A stretch of DNA of 64,000 bases from Pseudomonas sp. Choline-02u-1 (GTDB taxonomy: Bacteria; Pseudomonadota; Gammaproteobacteria; Pseudomonadales; Pseudomonadaceae): assembly GCF_002836515.1 (NCBI RefSeq), contig NZ_PJBC01000062.1:121109-185108 (forward strand), given 5' to 3'. The notes under the pieces were generated by a model. That model did no database searches and was not told where the DNA came from. It saw only the letters and a program-made list of their open reading frames with translations. A program made the position numbers and the translations under genes. Positions 1 to 8,557 of the stretch are shown in pieces; positions within the stretch are counted from its first letter, which is position 1, and each line of letters opens with the position of its first letter.

Positions 1-294
1 CACGCGCCCGCTGATTGCCCGCGCGTCGAACCCCAATTCCAGCAACAGCGCGAAGAACAAGTAATTGAGTTCGTAGCAATAGCCGCCGCGACCACTGCGC
101 AGGAGTTTTTCTTCGATGGACGCAAGGTCGATCAACACCGGCTCACCACTGACCGTCGCGAGATTCTCGAACACAAACTCGGCGGTATGGCGCAGTTGCA
201 ACTGACGCAAGGTTTCCAGCGTAGGTGGCGGCGGCGCATCGAAACCCAGCCGTTGCAGGTACAGATTGGGATTGGTCAGCTGTGGCGCGCTCAT
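1..294 (-). CDS. Arylamine N-acetyltransferase (partial, C-terminus beyond window)
   Basis: The first 98 residues are visible; the gene runs off the left edge. The NAT family transfers acetyl from acetyl-CoA to arylamines and hydrazines through a Cys-His-Asp triad in the cytoplasm. The motif RGGYCYELN is present, with the probable catalytic cysteine at residue 73, close to the usual position near residue 70. The N-terminal FENL segment is also typical. The ATG is preceded by AAGGA at good spacing. The His and Asp of the triad lie outside the window. The physiological substrate is unknown. Confidence 0.9.
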   Translation of the reverse strand, partial: MSAPQLTNPNLYLQRLGFDAPPPPTLETLRQLQLRHTAEFVFENLATVSGEPVLIDLASIEEKLLRSGRGGYCYELNYLFFALLLELGFDARAISGRV

Positions 295-395
295 TGCTCG
301 ATCCTTATGCATAGGGCCGCAGAACACTGCGAGGATGTTGCCCTGTATACGGGATCGGGCACGGCGTTCGACAATTGATTTCGCCAATCGCCCGC

Positions 396-1190
396 TCAGC
401 GTTTTTTCCGCGAGCCGATACGAATCCACGTTGGCGCATGGTCACTGGCGTGCGGTTCGTTGCGCACCCAGGCGTCGACCCCGGCGTCGTGCAGGTACGG
501 ACTCAGTGCCGGGTTGAGCAGCAGATGGTCGATGCGCAGGCCGGAGTTGGTTTGCCAATGATTGCGGAAGTAATCCCAGAAGGTATAGATGCGCTCTTCG
601 GGATACACGTGGCGCAGGGAATCAGTCCAGCCCTGATCCAGCAAACGCTGGTAGCACTCGCGGCTTTCGGGTTGCAACAAGGCATCCTTGAGCCAGGAAC
701 GGGTGTTGTAGATGTCCATGTCGGTAGGCACGACATTGAAGTCACCGGCCAGCACCACCGGGTGATCGCTGCTCTGCAGATCTTTGGCATAGCTGATCAG
801 GCGTTCGAACCAGGCCAGTTTGTAATCGAATTTGGGGCCCGGTTGCGGGTTACCGTTGGGCAGATACAGGCAACCGACCAGCACGCCGTGCACCGCCGCT
901 TCGATATAGCGGCTGTGCGTGTCATCGGCATCACCCGGCAAACCGCGTCGACTCTCCAGCGGCTGCGCATCGCGCGCCAGAATCGCCACGCCATTCCATG
1001 ATGCCTGGCCCTGCCAGATCGCGCCGTAACCGGCGGCTTCCAGTTCAGCGGCGGGAAATGCGCTGTCCACTGATTTGAGCTCTTGCAGGCACGCGATGTC
1101 CGGTTGTTCGCGCTTGAGCCATTCCAGCAGATTCGGCAATCGCGCGCGCATGCCGTTGACGTTGAAGGTGGCGATTCGCAGGTTTTTCAT
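396..1190 (-). CDS. xth: Exodeoxyribonuclease III family AP endonuclease/exonuclease
   Basis: A 264-residue endonuclease/exonuclease/phosphatase-fold protein. The family cuts 5' of abasic sites and degrades duplex DNA 3' to 5' in base excision repair. Seen in the sequence: N-terminal FNVNGMRAR, the metal-binding LQELK, the central LAGDFNV and the C-terminal SDHAP motif carrying the catalytic Asp-His. The reading frame extends 35 codons further upstream, but the ATG at 1190 has an AGGAG site and begins the conserved fold, so it is preferred. Pseudomonads carry more than one Xth-like protein, so the exact paralogue is not assured. It appears monocistronic. Confidence 0.9.
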   Translation of the reverse strand: MKNLRIATFNVNGMRARLPNLLEWLKREQPDIACLQELKSVDSAFPAAELEAAGYGAIWQGQASWNGVAILARDAQPLESRRGLPGDADDTHSRYIEAAVHGVLVGCLYLPNGNPQPGPKFDYKLAWFERLISYAKDLQSSDHPVVLAGDFNVVPTDMDIYNTRSWLKDALLQPESRECYQRLLDQGWTDSLRHVYPEERIYTFWDYFRNHWQTNSGLRIDHLLLNPALSPYLHDAGVDAWVRNEPHASDHAPTWIRIGSRKKR

Positions 1191-1273
1191 CGTCCGCAAC
1201 TCCTGCCCGGTGGGATTAGAAATTGTGACCCTGAGAGCGCCGCGCAGGTTGCATCGAATGCCGACGGCGTGGC

Positions 1274-2716
1274 TCAGACGCGATGACGCAGCCACTGCAG
1301 GAAGCCTTTTTTCGGCGCAACGACTGGCGCGTCCTCAGTCAGCGACTGCGCCTTGTGCAAGCGGAAATCGAGCAACGCCTGCATCGCATCGTGAATGTCA
1401 TGACGCGCATCCAGGCAGGGTTTCAGGTACGACTTCTCGATGCGATACAGGGCGCAGAACGTCTTCGCCGAAAAATCCGCCGGCAGCGCAGTATCGGAAA
1501 GTATTCCGGCCTCGCCGATCACCTCTCCCGGCCCCATTCGCCCGGACTCCAGTGGTGTACCGTGGCGTTTGAGCGTCACCGAGACCACACCGGATTCAAT
1601 GATGAACAAATGATCGCTGACTTCACCGCCCGCCAGAATCGTGTCCCCGGCACGGAAGGTTTGCAGGGTCATGTTCTGGCTGAAGGTGTCTTTTTCTTCC
1701 TCGCGTAGCGTCGAGAAAATCGGTGAGCTTTCCAGCAGTGCCCGTGGCCGCGATAACTGCGGCGCGGCGATGGTTTCGTTGCTCGACAGCAGATTGACCC
1801 CGCAGGCCTGCAAATGTCGGTAGGCCAGATCAAACAACTGATTGCGCACCACGCGCTTCTCGCCCATCGAAGCGACAAACCCGCTGATCTCGTATTCCGC
1901 GCCGCCGCTGGCAGAACTCTTCAACGACACGCTCGGCGCGGGCGTGTCGAGCAATTGCCGACACCCTTGCATCGCCCGCTCCAGTGCTTCGATCACCGAG
2001 CTGGGCCGGGCATGGGGGCTGACGGGCACGCTGATCGACACGCCGAACATGTTGCTTGGCCGACTGAAGTTGATGATTTTGGCCTTGGCCGCCAGCGAGT
2101 TGGGAATCACCGCCATGCTGCCCTGACTGGTCTGCAGACGCGTGGCGCGCCAGTCGATGTCGGTGACGCGGCCCTCGGTGCCGTCGATCGAAATCCAGTC
2201 ATCGAGCTGATAGGGCTTGGTGGTGTTGAGGACGATGCCGGAAAACACATCGCTTAAAGTGCTCTGCAGGGCCAGGCCGACAATGATCGCCAACGCGCCG
2301 GAAGTCGCCAGCACGCCTTTGACCGGCAAATCCAGAACGTAGGCCAGCGCCGCAATGATCGCGATGAGGAAAATCACCGCGCCGAGCAAGTCCTGCAACA
2401 GGCGACCGGTGTGGCCGACCCGTTGCATCATCACCGCGCCGATCAACACCGTCAGCGTGCGCGCGCCGAACAGCCACCAACCGATCTGCAACCCGGTCGC
2501 CGCCAGATGCAGCGGCACATTGTCGGCCCAGGGCGCCGGCTCCAGCGGGTTGAGGCCTTCGTTGAACAGAACGATGCTGAACAGGGCGAAGATCAGCACC
2601 CGCACCAGCAACTTCCATTCACTGCCGCGGGAGCTGATCAGCCGCCACAGGCCCAGATCGAGCAGAATCAGGATCAATGCGCAAAACAACGGGTGTTCGG
2701 TCAGCAGAGACAGCAT
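1274..2716 (-). CDS. MscS-family mechanosensitive channel with C-terminal cyclic-nucleotide-binding domain
   Basis: A 480-residue inner-membrane protein. About five hydrophobic segments occupy residues 5-155. The last of these, rich in Gly and Ala (ATSGALAIIVGLALQ), is the pore-lining helix of MscS channels, and it is followed by the beta domain (DDWISIDGTEGRV, VIPNS). Residues 340-450 form a Crp-like cNMP-binding beta-roll (FRAGDTI, GEVIGEAG). The ATG at 2716 has a GGAG site and is preferred over an upstream in-frame start. The architecture suggests an osmotic-release channel gated or modulated by a cyclic nucleotide; the ligand cannot be told from sequence. Confidence 0.87.
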   Translation of the reverse strand: MLSLLTEHPLFCALILILLDLGLWRLISSRGSEWKLLVRVLIFALFSIVLFNEGLNPLEPAPWADNVPLHLAATGLQIGWWLFGARTLTVLIGAVMMQRVGHTGRLLQDLLGAVIFLIAIIAALAYVLDLPVKGVLATSGALAIIVGLALQSTLSDVFSGIVLNTTKPYQLDDWISIDGTEGRVTDIDWRATRLQTSQGSMAVIPNSLAAKAKIINFSRPSNMFGVSISVPVSPHARPSSVIEALERAMQGCRQLLDTPAPSVSLKSSASGGAEYEISGFVASMGEKRVVRNQLFDLAYRHLQACGVNLLSSNETIAAPQLSRPRALLESSPIFSTLREEEKDTFSQNMTLQTFRAGDTILAGGEVSDHLFIIESGVVSVTLKRHGTPLESGRMGPGEVIGEAGILSDTALPADFSAKTFCALYRIEKSYLKPCLDARHDIHDAMQALLDFRLHKAQSLTEDAPVVAPKKGFLQWLRHRV

Positions 2717-2821
2717 CAAACAACTCCGACAAAGGCCAATCGCGAGAAGATCGCACAGATTGGCACAGTGTAGGAGCAATTGATTTGAGCGGATGAACCG
2801 CTGCTTGAAAACACTGCGAAA

Positions 2822-2950
2822 CCCTGTAGGGGCTGCCGAAGGCTGCGATCTTGAGGCTATGGGACGCGGAGCGTCCCCGGCTGCATTCCCACGCAGAGCG
2901 TGGGAACGATCAGATCAAAAGATCGCAGCCTTCGGCAGCTCCTACAGGGT
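2822..2950. repeat. Compound inverted repeat (Pseudomonas REP/BIME-like) between the MscS and pirin genes
   Basis: Outer arms of about 30 bases (CCCTGTAGG...GCTGCGATCTT and its inverse) enclose two further palindromes, GGGACGCGGAGCGTCCC and TCCCACGCAGAGCGTGGGA. The same units recur at 11.7, 18.7 and 28.9 kb. It lies between convergently placed gene ends and may act as a transcript-stabilising or terminating hairpin. No gene is seen in it. Confidence 0.8.
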
Positions 2951-2958
2951 GTTTTGCG

Positions 2959-3825
2959 TTAAGGGTGCATCCGGCCAAAGCGGCCGGACTGGAAGTCGGC
3001 GAAGGCCTGGTGGATTTCCTCCTCGGTGTTCATCACAAACGGGCCATGGCCGACGATCGGTTCGTCGATCGGCTCGCCGCTGAGCAGTAACACCACCGCG
3101 TCTTCGCTCGCTTGCAGTGTGAGGCGATCACCGTCGCGTTCGAACAGCGCCAACTGCCCTACTCCCACCGACTCCGCGCCGTTGACCTGTACCGAACCTT
3201 TCAACACGACTAGTGCGGTGTTGCGTCCTTCGTGCAGATCAAGCGTCAGCAGCTTGTCGGCGTTGAGGCGCAGATCCCAGACGTCGATGGGCGTGAACGT
3301 CCGCGACGGTCCGGTGTGCCCATCGAATTCACCGGCGATCAGACGCAGGCTGCCGGCGCCATCCTTGAGCGCGACGATCGGAATGTCACGGTCGAGAATC
3401 GTCTGGTACCCCGGCGCGGCCATTTTGTCCTTGGCCGGCAAGTTGACCCACAGCTGGACCATTTCCAGCTTGCCGCCGGTTTTTGCGAAGTTTTCCGAGT
3501 GAAATTCCTCATGAAGGATGCCGGACGCTGCCGTCATCCATTGCACGTCGCCCGGGCCGATGGTGCCGCCGCTGCCGGTGGAGTCGCGGTGTTGCACTTC
3601 GCCGTCGTAGACGATGGTGACGGTTTCGAAACCACGGTGCGGGTGCTGGCCGACGCCACGCTGTTCAGTGGTCGGGGTGAATTCGGCGGGACCTGCGTGA
3701 TCGAGCAGCAGGAACGGGCTGATGTGCTTGCCCAGGTTGTCGTAGGAAAACAGGGTGCGCACCGGGAAACCATCGCCGACCCAATGGCCGCGCGGGCTGG
3801 TGTAGATGCCGATGATGTTTTTCAT
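2959..3825 (-). CDS. Pirin family protein (bicupin)
   Basis: A 288-residue pirin. The N-terminal cupin contains QHPHRGFETVT and HEEFHSE, which supply the His-His-His-Glu metal site typical of the family. Bacterial pirins bind iron or other metals; some have quercetinase activity and others modulate metabolic enzymes, so a specific function cannot be given. The ATG at 3825 has a GGAG ribosome binding site; an in-frame start eight codons upstream lacks one. It appears monocistronic, and no IS box was seen upstream despite the nearby pyoverdine locus. Confidence 0.9.
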   Translation of the reverse strand: MKNIIGIYTSPRGHWVGDGFPVRTLFSYDNLGKHISPFLLLDHAGPAEFTPTTEQRGVGQHPHRGFETVTIVYDGEVQHRDSTGSGGTIGPGDVQWMTAASGILHEEFHSENFAKTGGKLEMVQLWVNLPAKDKMAAPGYQTILDRDIPIVALKDGAGSLRLIAGEFDGHTGPSRTFTPIDVWDLRLNADKLLTLDLHEGRNTALVVLKGSVQVNGAESVGVGQLALFERDGDRLTLQASEDAVVLLLSGEPIDEPIVGHGPFVMNTEEEIHQAFADFQSGRFGRMHP

Positions 3826-3966
3826 GGGGTCTCCAATGGGTGATTGCATTGGATTAAGCCTAAAGGCATATCGAATATTCGACTAGATGGTCAAAATCGG
3901 CTTGAGTGTTCCATTTACAGAACAGTGCTGGCAATGCGTGCTTCACGAGCAGGTGACGGCATTTGT

Positions 3967-6900
3967 TCAGAGACTTCGGGCGAGGCCGTGCATGACTTTG
4001 CGCAACTCGTCGATGGCACCGTCGACCACCGCGTTTTCACTGTCCCGGCACGCCGTTTCCAGAGCTGCACACGCGGCCACAATTCGCGCCGCGCCGACCA
4101 TTTGCGCACCGCCCCTGATGCGATGGGTCAACTCGCGCAAGCCTTCGCGGTCGCCCGCCTGCAAATGATCCAGAGTGTGCAGATCGTCGCGCAGGCTGTT
4201 GCCGACTTGCTTGCGCAAGCGTTCGATCAACGAGTGATCGGCCCCGACCATCTGTTCCAGAGCACTCAGATCAAGCTCAACGCCCGGCGATTCATCTTCG
4301 TAAGGCTCGCAGCCGCGAGCGCCATTCAAGGCTTCAGCCAGATCATGCAAGCGAATCGGTTTGAACAGACAGCCGTCCATGCCGGCATCCAGACAGCGCA
4401 AGCGCTCCTCGACCTGCGCATTGGCAGTAAAACCCAGGATCAGACAGGGTCTGCGGCCGCTGGCGGCTTCTTCGTTGCGAATCGCCTGCGCCAATTCATA
4501 GCCGTTGCGTCGCGGCATGTTGCAGTCGGTGATCACCACATCGAAGGCCTGCGTGCGCCAGCGTTCCAGCCCCTGCTCACCATCGCCAGCGTCTACCGTG
4601 CGATGTCCCAGCTCGCTCAGTTGCCAGCCCATCAGCAAGCGGTTGACCGGATAATCGTCCACCACCAACACGTCCAATACACGGGCAACGGGCGTCACGT
4701 CGGGCGATACCGGTGTGGCCGTCATCGCGCTCAGCAGGGGCAACCGCAGGTTGATTTCCACTCGCGTGCCTTGTCCCAGGTCACTGTCGAGGCGCAGCAT
4801 GCCACCCATCATTGCGCAGAGGTTGCGGCTGATCACCAGGCCAAGGCCGGAACCACTGCGCGCCGCTTGTGGACTATTGCTCACTTGAACGAACGGACTG
4901 AACAGACGCTGTTGATCCTCTGCGCTGATGCCGATGCCGCTGTCTTCGATCAACACCTGCACATTCGCTTGCTCGTGCGATATCGCAACCATCTGCAGCC
5001 GTAAGCTCACCTCTCCCGCTTCCGTGAATTTGATCGCATTGCTCAACAGGTTTGACAGCACCTGCTTGAAACGCGTCGGATCGATGAGCACATCCGCATT
5101 GGCGCGCGGATCAAGTGCGATGCGCCACAACAAACGCTTCTGCTGCGCCAGCCCTTCAAATACTCGGCATACCGATGACACCGTGTCGCGTAGATTGGCT
5201 CGTTCGGGTGCGAGGGACAAATGCCCGGACTCGATGCGCGCGATATCCAGGATGTCGCCAATCAACGCCAACAATTGCTGGCCGGCATTCGATGCCAATT
5301 GAATTGCCAGTCGGTCGGTGACGCCTTCTTCTGCGCGCTCGAGGGCCAGCTCGAGCGCGCCGATCAAAGCGTTCATCGGCGTGCGGATCTCATGGCTCAT
5401 GGTTGCCAGAAAAGTGCTCTTGGCCCGATTGGCTTCGTCCGCCGCGTCCTTGGCCTGCTGCAGTTGCAACAGCCATTGCTGACGCTGATGAATCTGCCGG
5501 CGCTGCCAGCCGATCCAGAGCATTGCCAGCACGAGCAAGGCAACTGCGCCGGCGAAACCAAGCATTATCTCCTGACGGTGGCGCAGCCAGTAGCTGTCTT
5601 CGACCACCAGATCGTGGCTCCAGCGCTCGGCAAGTTCATCCGTTTGCTGCGGCGCAATGCTCAGCAACGCCTTGTTCAGGATCGAGTGCAGCAATGCCGA
5701 TTGCGGCGCCGTGGCCAAAGCGATGCGCGCCGGCTGATCGCCAACGGTGCCGGTGATTCGCAGACGGTCGCGATACTGCCGGGCTATGAGAAAACGCGCC
5801 ACCAGCAACGAGCTCACCGTCACGTCGACCTGTCCTTTGGCAATCAGCGCCATGCCTTCGGCAGGGCTTTTGACCTCGACCAGATGCAGCCCGGGCACGC
5901 GATGCAGCAGGTAATCACGCAATGGGTGGCCGCGGTAGATGGCCAGGCGTTTGCCCGCCAGTTCGTCGAGCGACAGCGGAGCTTGCCCGTTCGCCGCGCT
6001 GACCAGCACGAACGGATTGCTCAGATAGGCGCGGGTGAATCGCAGCTGCGCTTCACGCTCGGTACTCGGCGTCACCGATGGCAGAACATCGAGCTCACCG
6101 GCCTGCAGTTGCTCGAATTGATCGTTCAGCGAGGTGCCGCGCACGATCTCGAAATTGAGGCCGCTGCGCTGCGCAATCAGGCTCAGCAATTGCGCTGACA
6201 GCCCATTGAAGCGTCCGTCGGCATCGAAAAAAGCCAACGGTGCGAAATCTTCAACGGCGCCCACCCGCACCACTGGATGCTGGTCCAGCCATCGCTGCTC
6301 CGCGGCGCTGAGTTGCACTCGAGACTGTTCGGCCATCTCGGCGCGGCCGACATTCCAGCGCTGTTCGATCAGATGACGACGCTCCATGGGCAGGGCCGAC
6401 AATGCCTTGTCGACGATGCGTTTGAGCATCACGTCGCTGCGCAACAACGCAAAAGCGAAGGCGTTGGCGTCAAGCCCCGACGGCCCGGCCAGTTGCAGGT
6501 CGTTGCGATAGTTGGTGTTGATCAGATAACAGGCGCTGATGAAGTCGCCCAGGTACACATCGTCGGCACCGAAGGCGACCGCGCCGAGTGCATCCATTGC
6601 CGACGCATAAACTTGAACGTGGGCGGCGGGGTAAAACGCCTGAATATGGGCGAGCGACAGGTAATCTGCGACCACAGCGATGCGTTTGGCCGCCAGGTTG
6701 GCGGGCAGTTTCTCATGGTGGCGCGTGACGAGCATCGGCTGATCTTCAGCGTATGGCCGCGACAGAATGAACGCCGGATCCGCCGCTTCGAAACTGTTCG
6801 ATGTACCCAGCAAATCGACATCGGCGCGCTTGAGCGCCGCCATCAATGCGGGCCGATCGGCGAAACGCCGCACTTCAATCCGGATGCCGAGCAGTTGCGC

Positions 6901-7164
6901 GAGCAGATCGGCGTAATCGGCCGTCAGCCCTTCCAGCTCATGCTGATTGCGGGTGATCTCGAAGGGTGGGTAATCAGGGCCGGAGATGCCCATGCGCAAG
7001 ACGGGGTGCTCTCGCAGCCACTGGCGTTCCCGATCATCGAGGCGGACCTGAATACTCCCCGGTTCGAGGCGCGCCAGCACCTCAAGCGTCTGCGGCTGAT
7101 CATTCGCCCAGACCGAGGCAACAAGCCCCAGCCACAGCGATAAAATCCGCAGCCCGTGCGTCAT
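3967..7164 (-). CDS. EvgS/BvgS-like hybrid sensor histidine kinase with two periplasmic SBP domains
   Basis: A 1065-residue unorthodox kinase. In order: signal peptide (1-22), two extracytoplasmic SBP_bac_3 (venus-flytrap) domains at about 45-275 and 285-510, one membrane segment near 532-549, HisKA with the phospho-His at about 591 (SHEIRTP), an HATPase with EDSGIGIS and GSGLGL, a receiver with phospho-Asp near 880 (VITDCNMP), and an Hpt domain with His near 1014 (THRIRGGA). The phosphorelay is therefore complete. It follows the LuxR-type regulator gene almost without a gap, as in evgAS and bvgAS. An in-frame TTG at 7179 would overlap the regulator's stop codon; the ATG at 7164 gives the cleaner signal peptide. 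The stimulus is unknown. Confidence 0.93.
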   Translation of the reverse strand: MTHGLRILSLWLGLVASVWANDQPQTLEVLARLEPGSIQVRLDDRERQWLREHPVLRMGISGPDYPPFEITRNQHELEGLTADYADLLAQLLGIRIEVRRFADRPALMAALKRADVDLLGTSNSFEAADPAFILSRPYAEDQPMLVTRHHEKLPANLAAKRIAVVADYLSLAHIQAFYPAAHVQVYASAMDALGAVAFGADDVYLGDFISACYLINTNYRNDLQLAGPSGLDANAFAFALLRSDVMLKRIVDKALSALPMERRHLIEQRWNVGRAEMAEQSRVQLSAAEQRWLDQHPVVRVGAVEDFAPLAFFDADGRFNGLSAQLLSLIAQRSGLNFEIVRGTSLNDQFEQLQAGELDVLPSVTPSTEREAQLRFTRAYLSNPFVLVSAANGQAPLSLDELAGKRLAIYRGHPLRDYLLHRVPGLHLVEVKSPAEGMALIAKGQVDVTVSSLLVARFLIARQYRDRLRITGTVGDQPARIALATAPQSALLHSILNKALLSIAPQQTDELAERWSHDLVVEDSYWLRHRQEIMLGFAGAVALLVLAMLWIGWQRRQIHQRQQWLLQLQQAKDAADEANRAKSTFLATMSHEIRTPMNALIGALELALERAEEGVTDRLAIQLASNAGQQLLALIGDILDIARIESGHLSLAPERANLRDTVSSVCRVFEGLAQQKRLLWRIALDPRANADVLIDPTRFKQVLSNLLSNAIKFTEAGEVSLRLQMVAISHEQANVQVLIEDSGIGISAEDQQRLFSPFVQVSNSPQAARSGSGLGLVISRNLCAMMGGMLRLDSDLGQGTRVEINLRLPLLSAMTATPVSPDVTPVARVLDVLVVDDYPVNRLLMGWQLSELGHRTVDAGDGEQGLERWRTQAFDVVITDCNMPRRNGYELAQAIRNEEAASGRRPCLILGFTANAQVEERLRCLDAGMDGCLFKPIRLHDLAEALNGARGCEPYEDESPGVELDLSALEQMVGADHSLIERLRKQVGNSLRDDLHTLDHLQAGDREGLRELTHRIRGGAQMVGAARIVAACAALETACRDSENAVVDGAIDELRKVMHGLARSL

Positions 7165-7175
7165 GTCTTGGGCAC

Positions 7176-7808
7176 TCAAATCAAGTGATTGCGCTTGGCG
7201 AATTCACGCAGAAGCACCAGTGAACCCAGGCAAAGTTTCGCCATCATGCGGGTCTTGTAGGTGCTGACGGTCTTGTGACTCAGGTGCATCTCCTGGGCGA
7301 TGGCCTTGTTCGGCTTGCCCAGCGCCAACTGCACGAAAATGCATAATTCACGATCGGAAAGCTGAGCAATCAGCTCCTTTTCAGTGCGTTGCATGGCGTT
7401 GTACAGACCGCTGTTATTGGGCAACGCGGAGAAATAAGTGTGGCCGGACATCAGCGCCTTGATGGCTTCGTGCAGCAGCGTCAGTTGATTGCTCTTGGTT
7501 ACGTAGCCCCTCGCGCCGGCACGCAGGCAACGCTCCTGGTAATGCGTAGGCTCATGCATGCTGAACACCAGAACCCGGCAGCGCGCCGTCGGCGCCTTGA
7601 TCTGGATTCGTGTCAGTACTTCCAACCCGTCCATGGACCCCAGCCCCAGATCGAGCACGACCAGGTGCGGATCATGCGCGCAGATCAACGGCACGACTTC
7701 GTTGCCATTGGACGCTTCATGAATCTGGCTGAAGCCTTGAGCCTGCAGGACGATTCGAATAGCCGCGCGCACTACTGGATGATCATCGACGATCAGCGCT
7801 GACTTCAT
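7176..7808 (-). CDS. LuxR/FixJ-family response regulator (EvgA/BvgA-like)
   Basis: A 210-residue DNA-binding response regulator. The N-terminal receiver has the acidic pair VDDH near residue 8 and the phosphorylation site near Asp53 (LVVLDLGLG). The C-terminal HTH contains LSDRELCIF and NKAIAQEMHLSHKTVSTYK. The gene lies immediately upstream of the hybrid kinase gene on the same strand, so it is very probably that kinase's output regulator. The start was placed at the receiver's first residues; the longer frame of 52 extra codons shows no domain. Targets are unknown. Confidence 0.93.
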   Translation of the reverse strand: MKSALIVDDHPVVRAAIRIVLQAQGFSQIHEASNGNEVVPLICAHDPHLVVLDLGLGSMDGLEVLTRIQIKAPTARCRVLVFSMHEPTHYQERCLRAGARGYVTKSNQLTLLHEAIKALMSGHTYFSALPNNSGLYNAMQRTEKELIAQLSDRELCIFVQLALGKPNKAIAQEMHLSHKTVSTYKTRMMAKLCLGSLVLLREFAKRNHLI

Positions 7809-7936
7809 TTTCGCTCCTGCACAATCGTGAAAGACACCGCAACAGCCGGTGCCAAAATCGGTGGCTGCGCTGGCGCTGCCACCTGGATGAGCAAGAGAAT
7901 CACTTGTCAGCTCTGACAGTTGGGCGCACCGGTCTT

Positions 7937-8371
7937 TTATGCATTGGCATGGCGCAACGACCAATGCGAGTCAGGCATTGCCTGGCAGTCGCCAGAGGCC
8001 TCGACCCTGGCCATCACTTGCCCGATGAGTTGTGAATTGGGCAATGGCACCGGGCTGATCTGCACGTTTTCCTGGGCAAACCCCGCACTTGCCTGCCACG
8101 GCGCGGACGGTTCGTTGTAGATCAGAGCGTGGCGAACCTGTGGGTTATCAAGCAGAAAACCCAGCAGATCCAGGGAGCCCGCCGCCAGTTCGGCATTGAT
8201 CACCAGCATATCGAACGGCTCGCAGCCGTAGTCGACCAGTGTCAACAATTCGTCGAGATTCTGCACCGGGGCCACGCGGTAATAGGCGAGCGCGTTGAAC
8301 AGGCGCTCGATTTTCATGCGATGAAAATGCTGCGGGTCGGCGATCAGGATGCGCAACGCTTTGTTGCTCAT
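7937..8371 (-). CDS. Degenerate receiver-domain protein upstream of the EvgAS-like pair
   Basis: A 144-residue protein resembling a stand-alone CheY-type receiver. It starts ALRILIADPQ, where a receiver would begin with its acidic pocket. The strand that normally ends in the phospho-acceptor reads DMLVINAEL, so Asn (about residue 59) replaces the conserved Asp. It has no output domain. It is codirectional with the response regulator and kinase genes, 128 bases upstream of the former. Two ATGs lie six bases apart; the second has better spacing from GGGAG. It probably does not take phosphate in the normal way and may act as a partner or decoy in the relay; this is inference. Confidence 0.7.
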   Translation of the reverse strand: MSNKALRILIADPQHFHRMKIERLFNALAYYRVAPVQNLDELLTLVDYGCEPFDMLVINAELAAGSLDLLGFLLDNPQVRHALIYNEPSAPWQASAGFAQENVQISPVPLPNSQLIGQVMARVEASGDCQAMPDSHWSLRHANA

Positions 8372-8506
8372 GGTCATTCTCCCGGTAAGGTTTTGGGGGA
8401 GGCAAGACTACGCAAGCGCCGTGGATAGCTCTGTAGGACTTTTCCTAAATATCAGGTGATTTATCCGGGCATCCCCACATCCCACCGCGCTGACGCACCC
8501 CTGTCC

Positions 8507-8540
8507 CCTGCGGGAGCGAGCAGACTCGCTACCACAGGTG
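8507..8540. repeat. Short Pseudomonas dispersed palindrome
   Basis: The sequence CCTGCGGGAGCGAGCAGACTCGCTACCACAGG contains a GAGCGAGC...ACTCGCT palindrome of the common 'GGGAGCGAGC' intergenic family. It lies in the 186-base gap downstream of the Mg2+ ATPase gene. Confidence 0.55.
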
Positions 8541-8557
8541 AATACGCTCCAGGGCCG

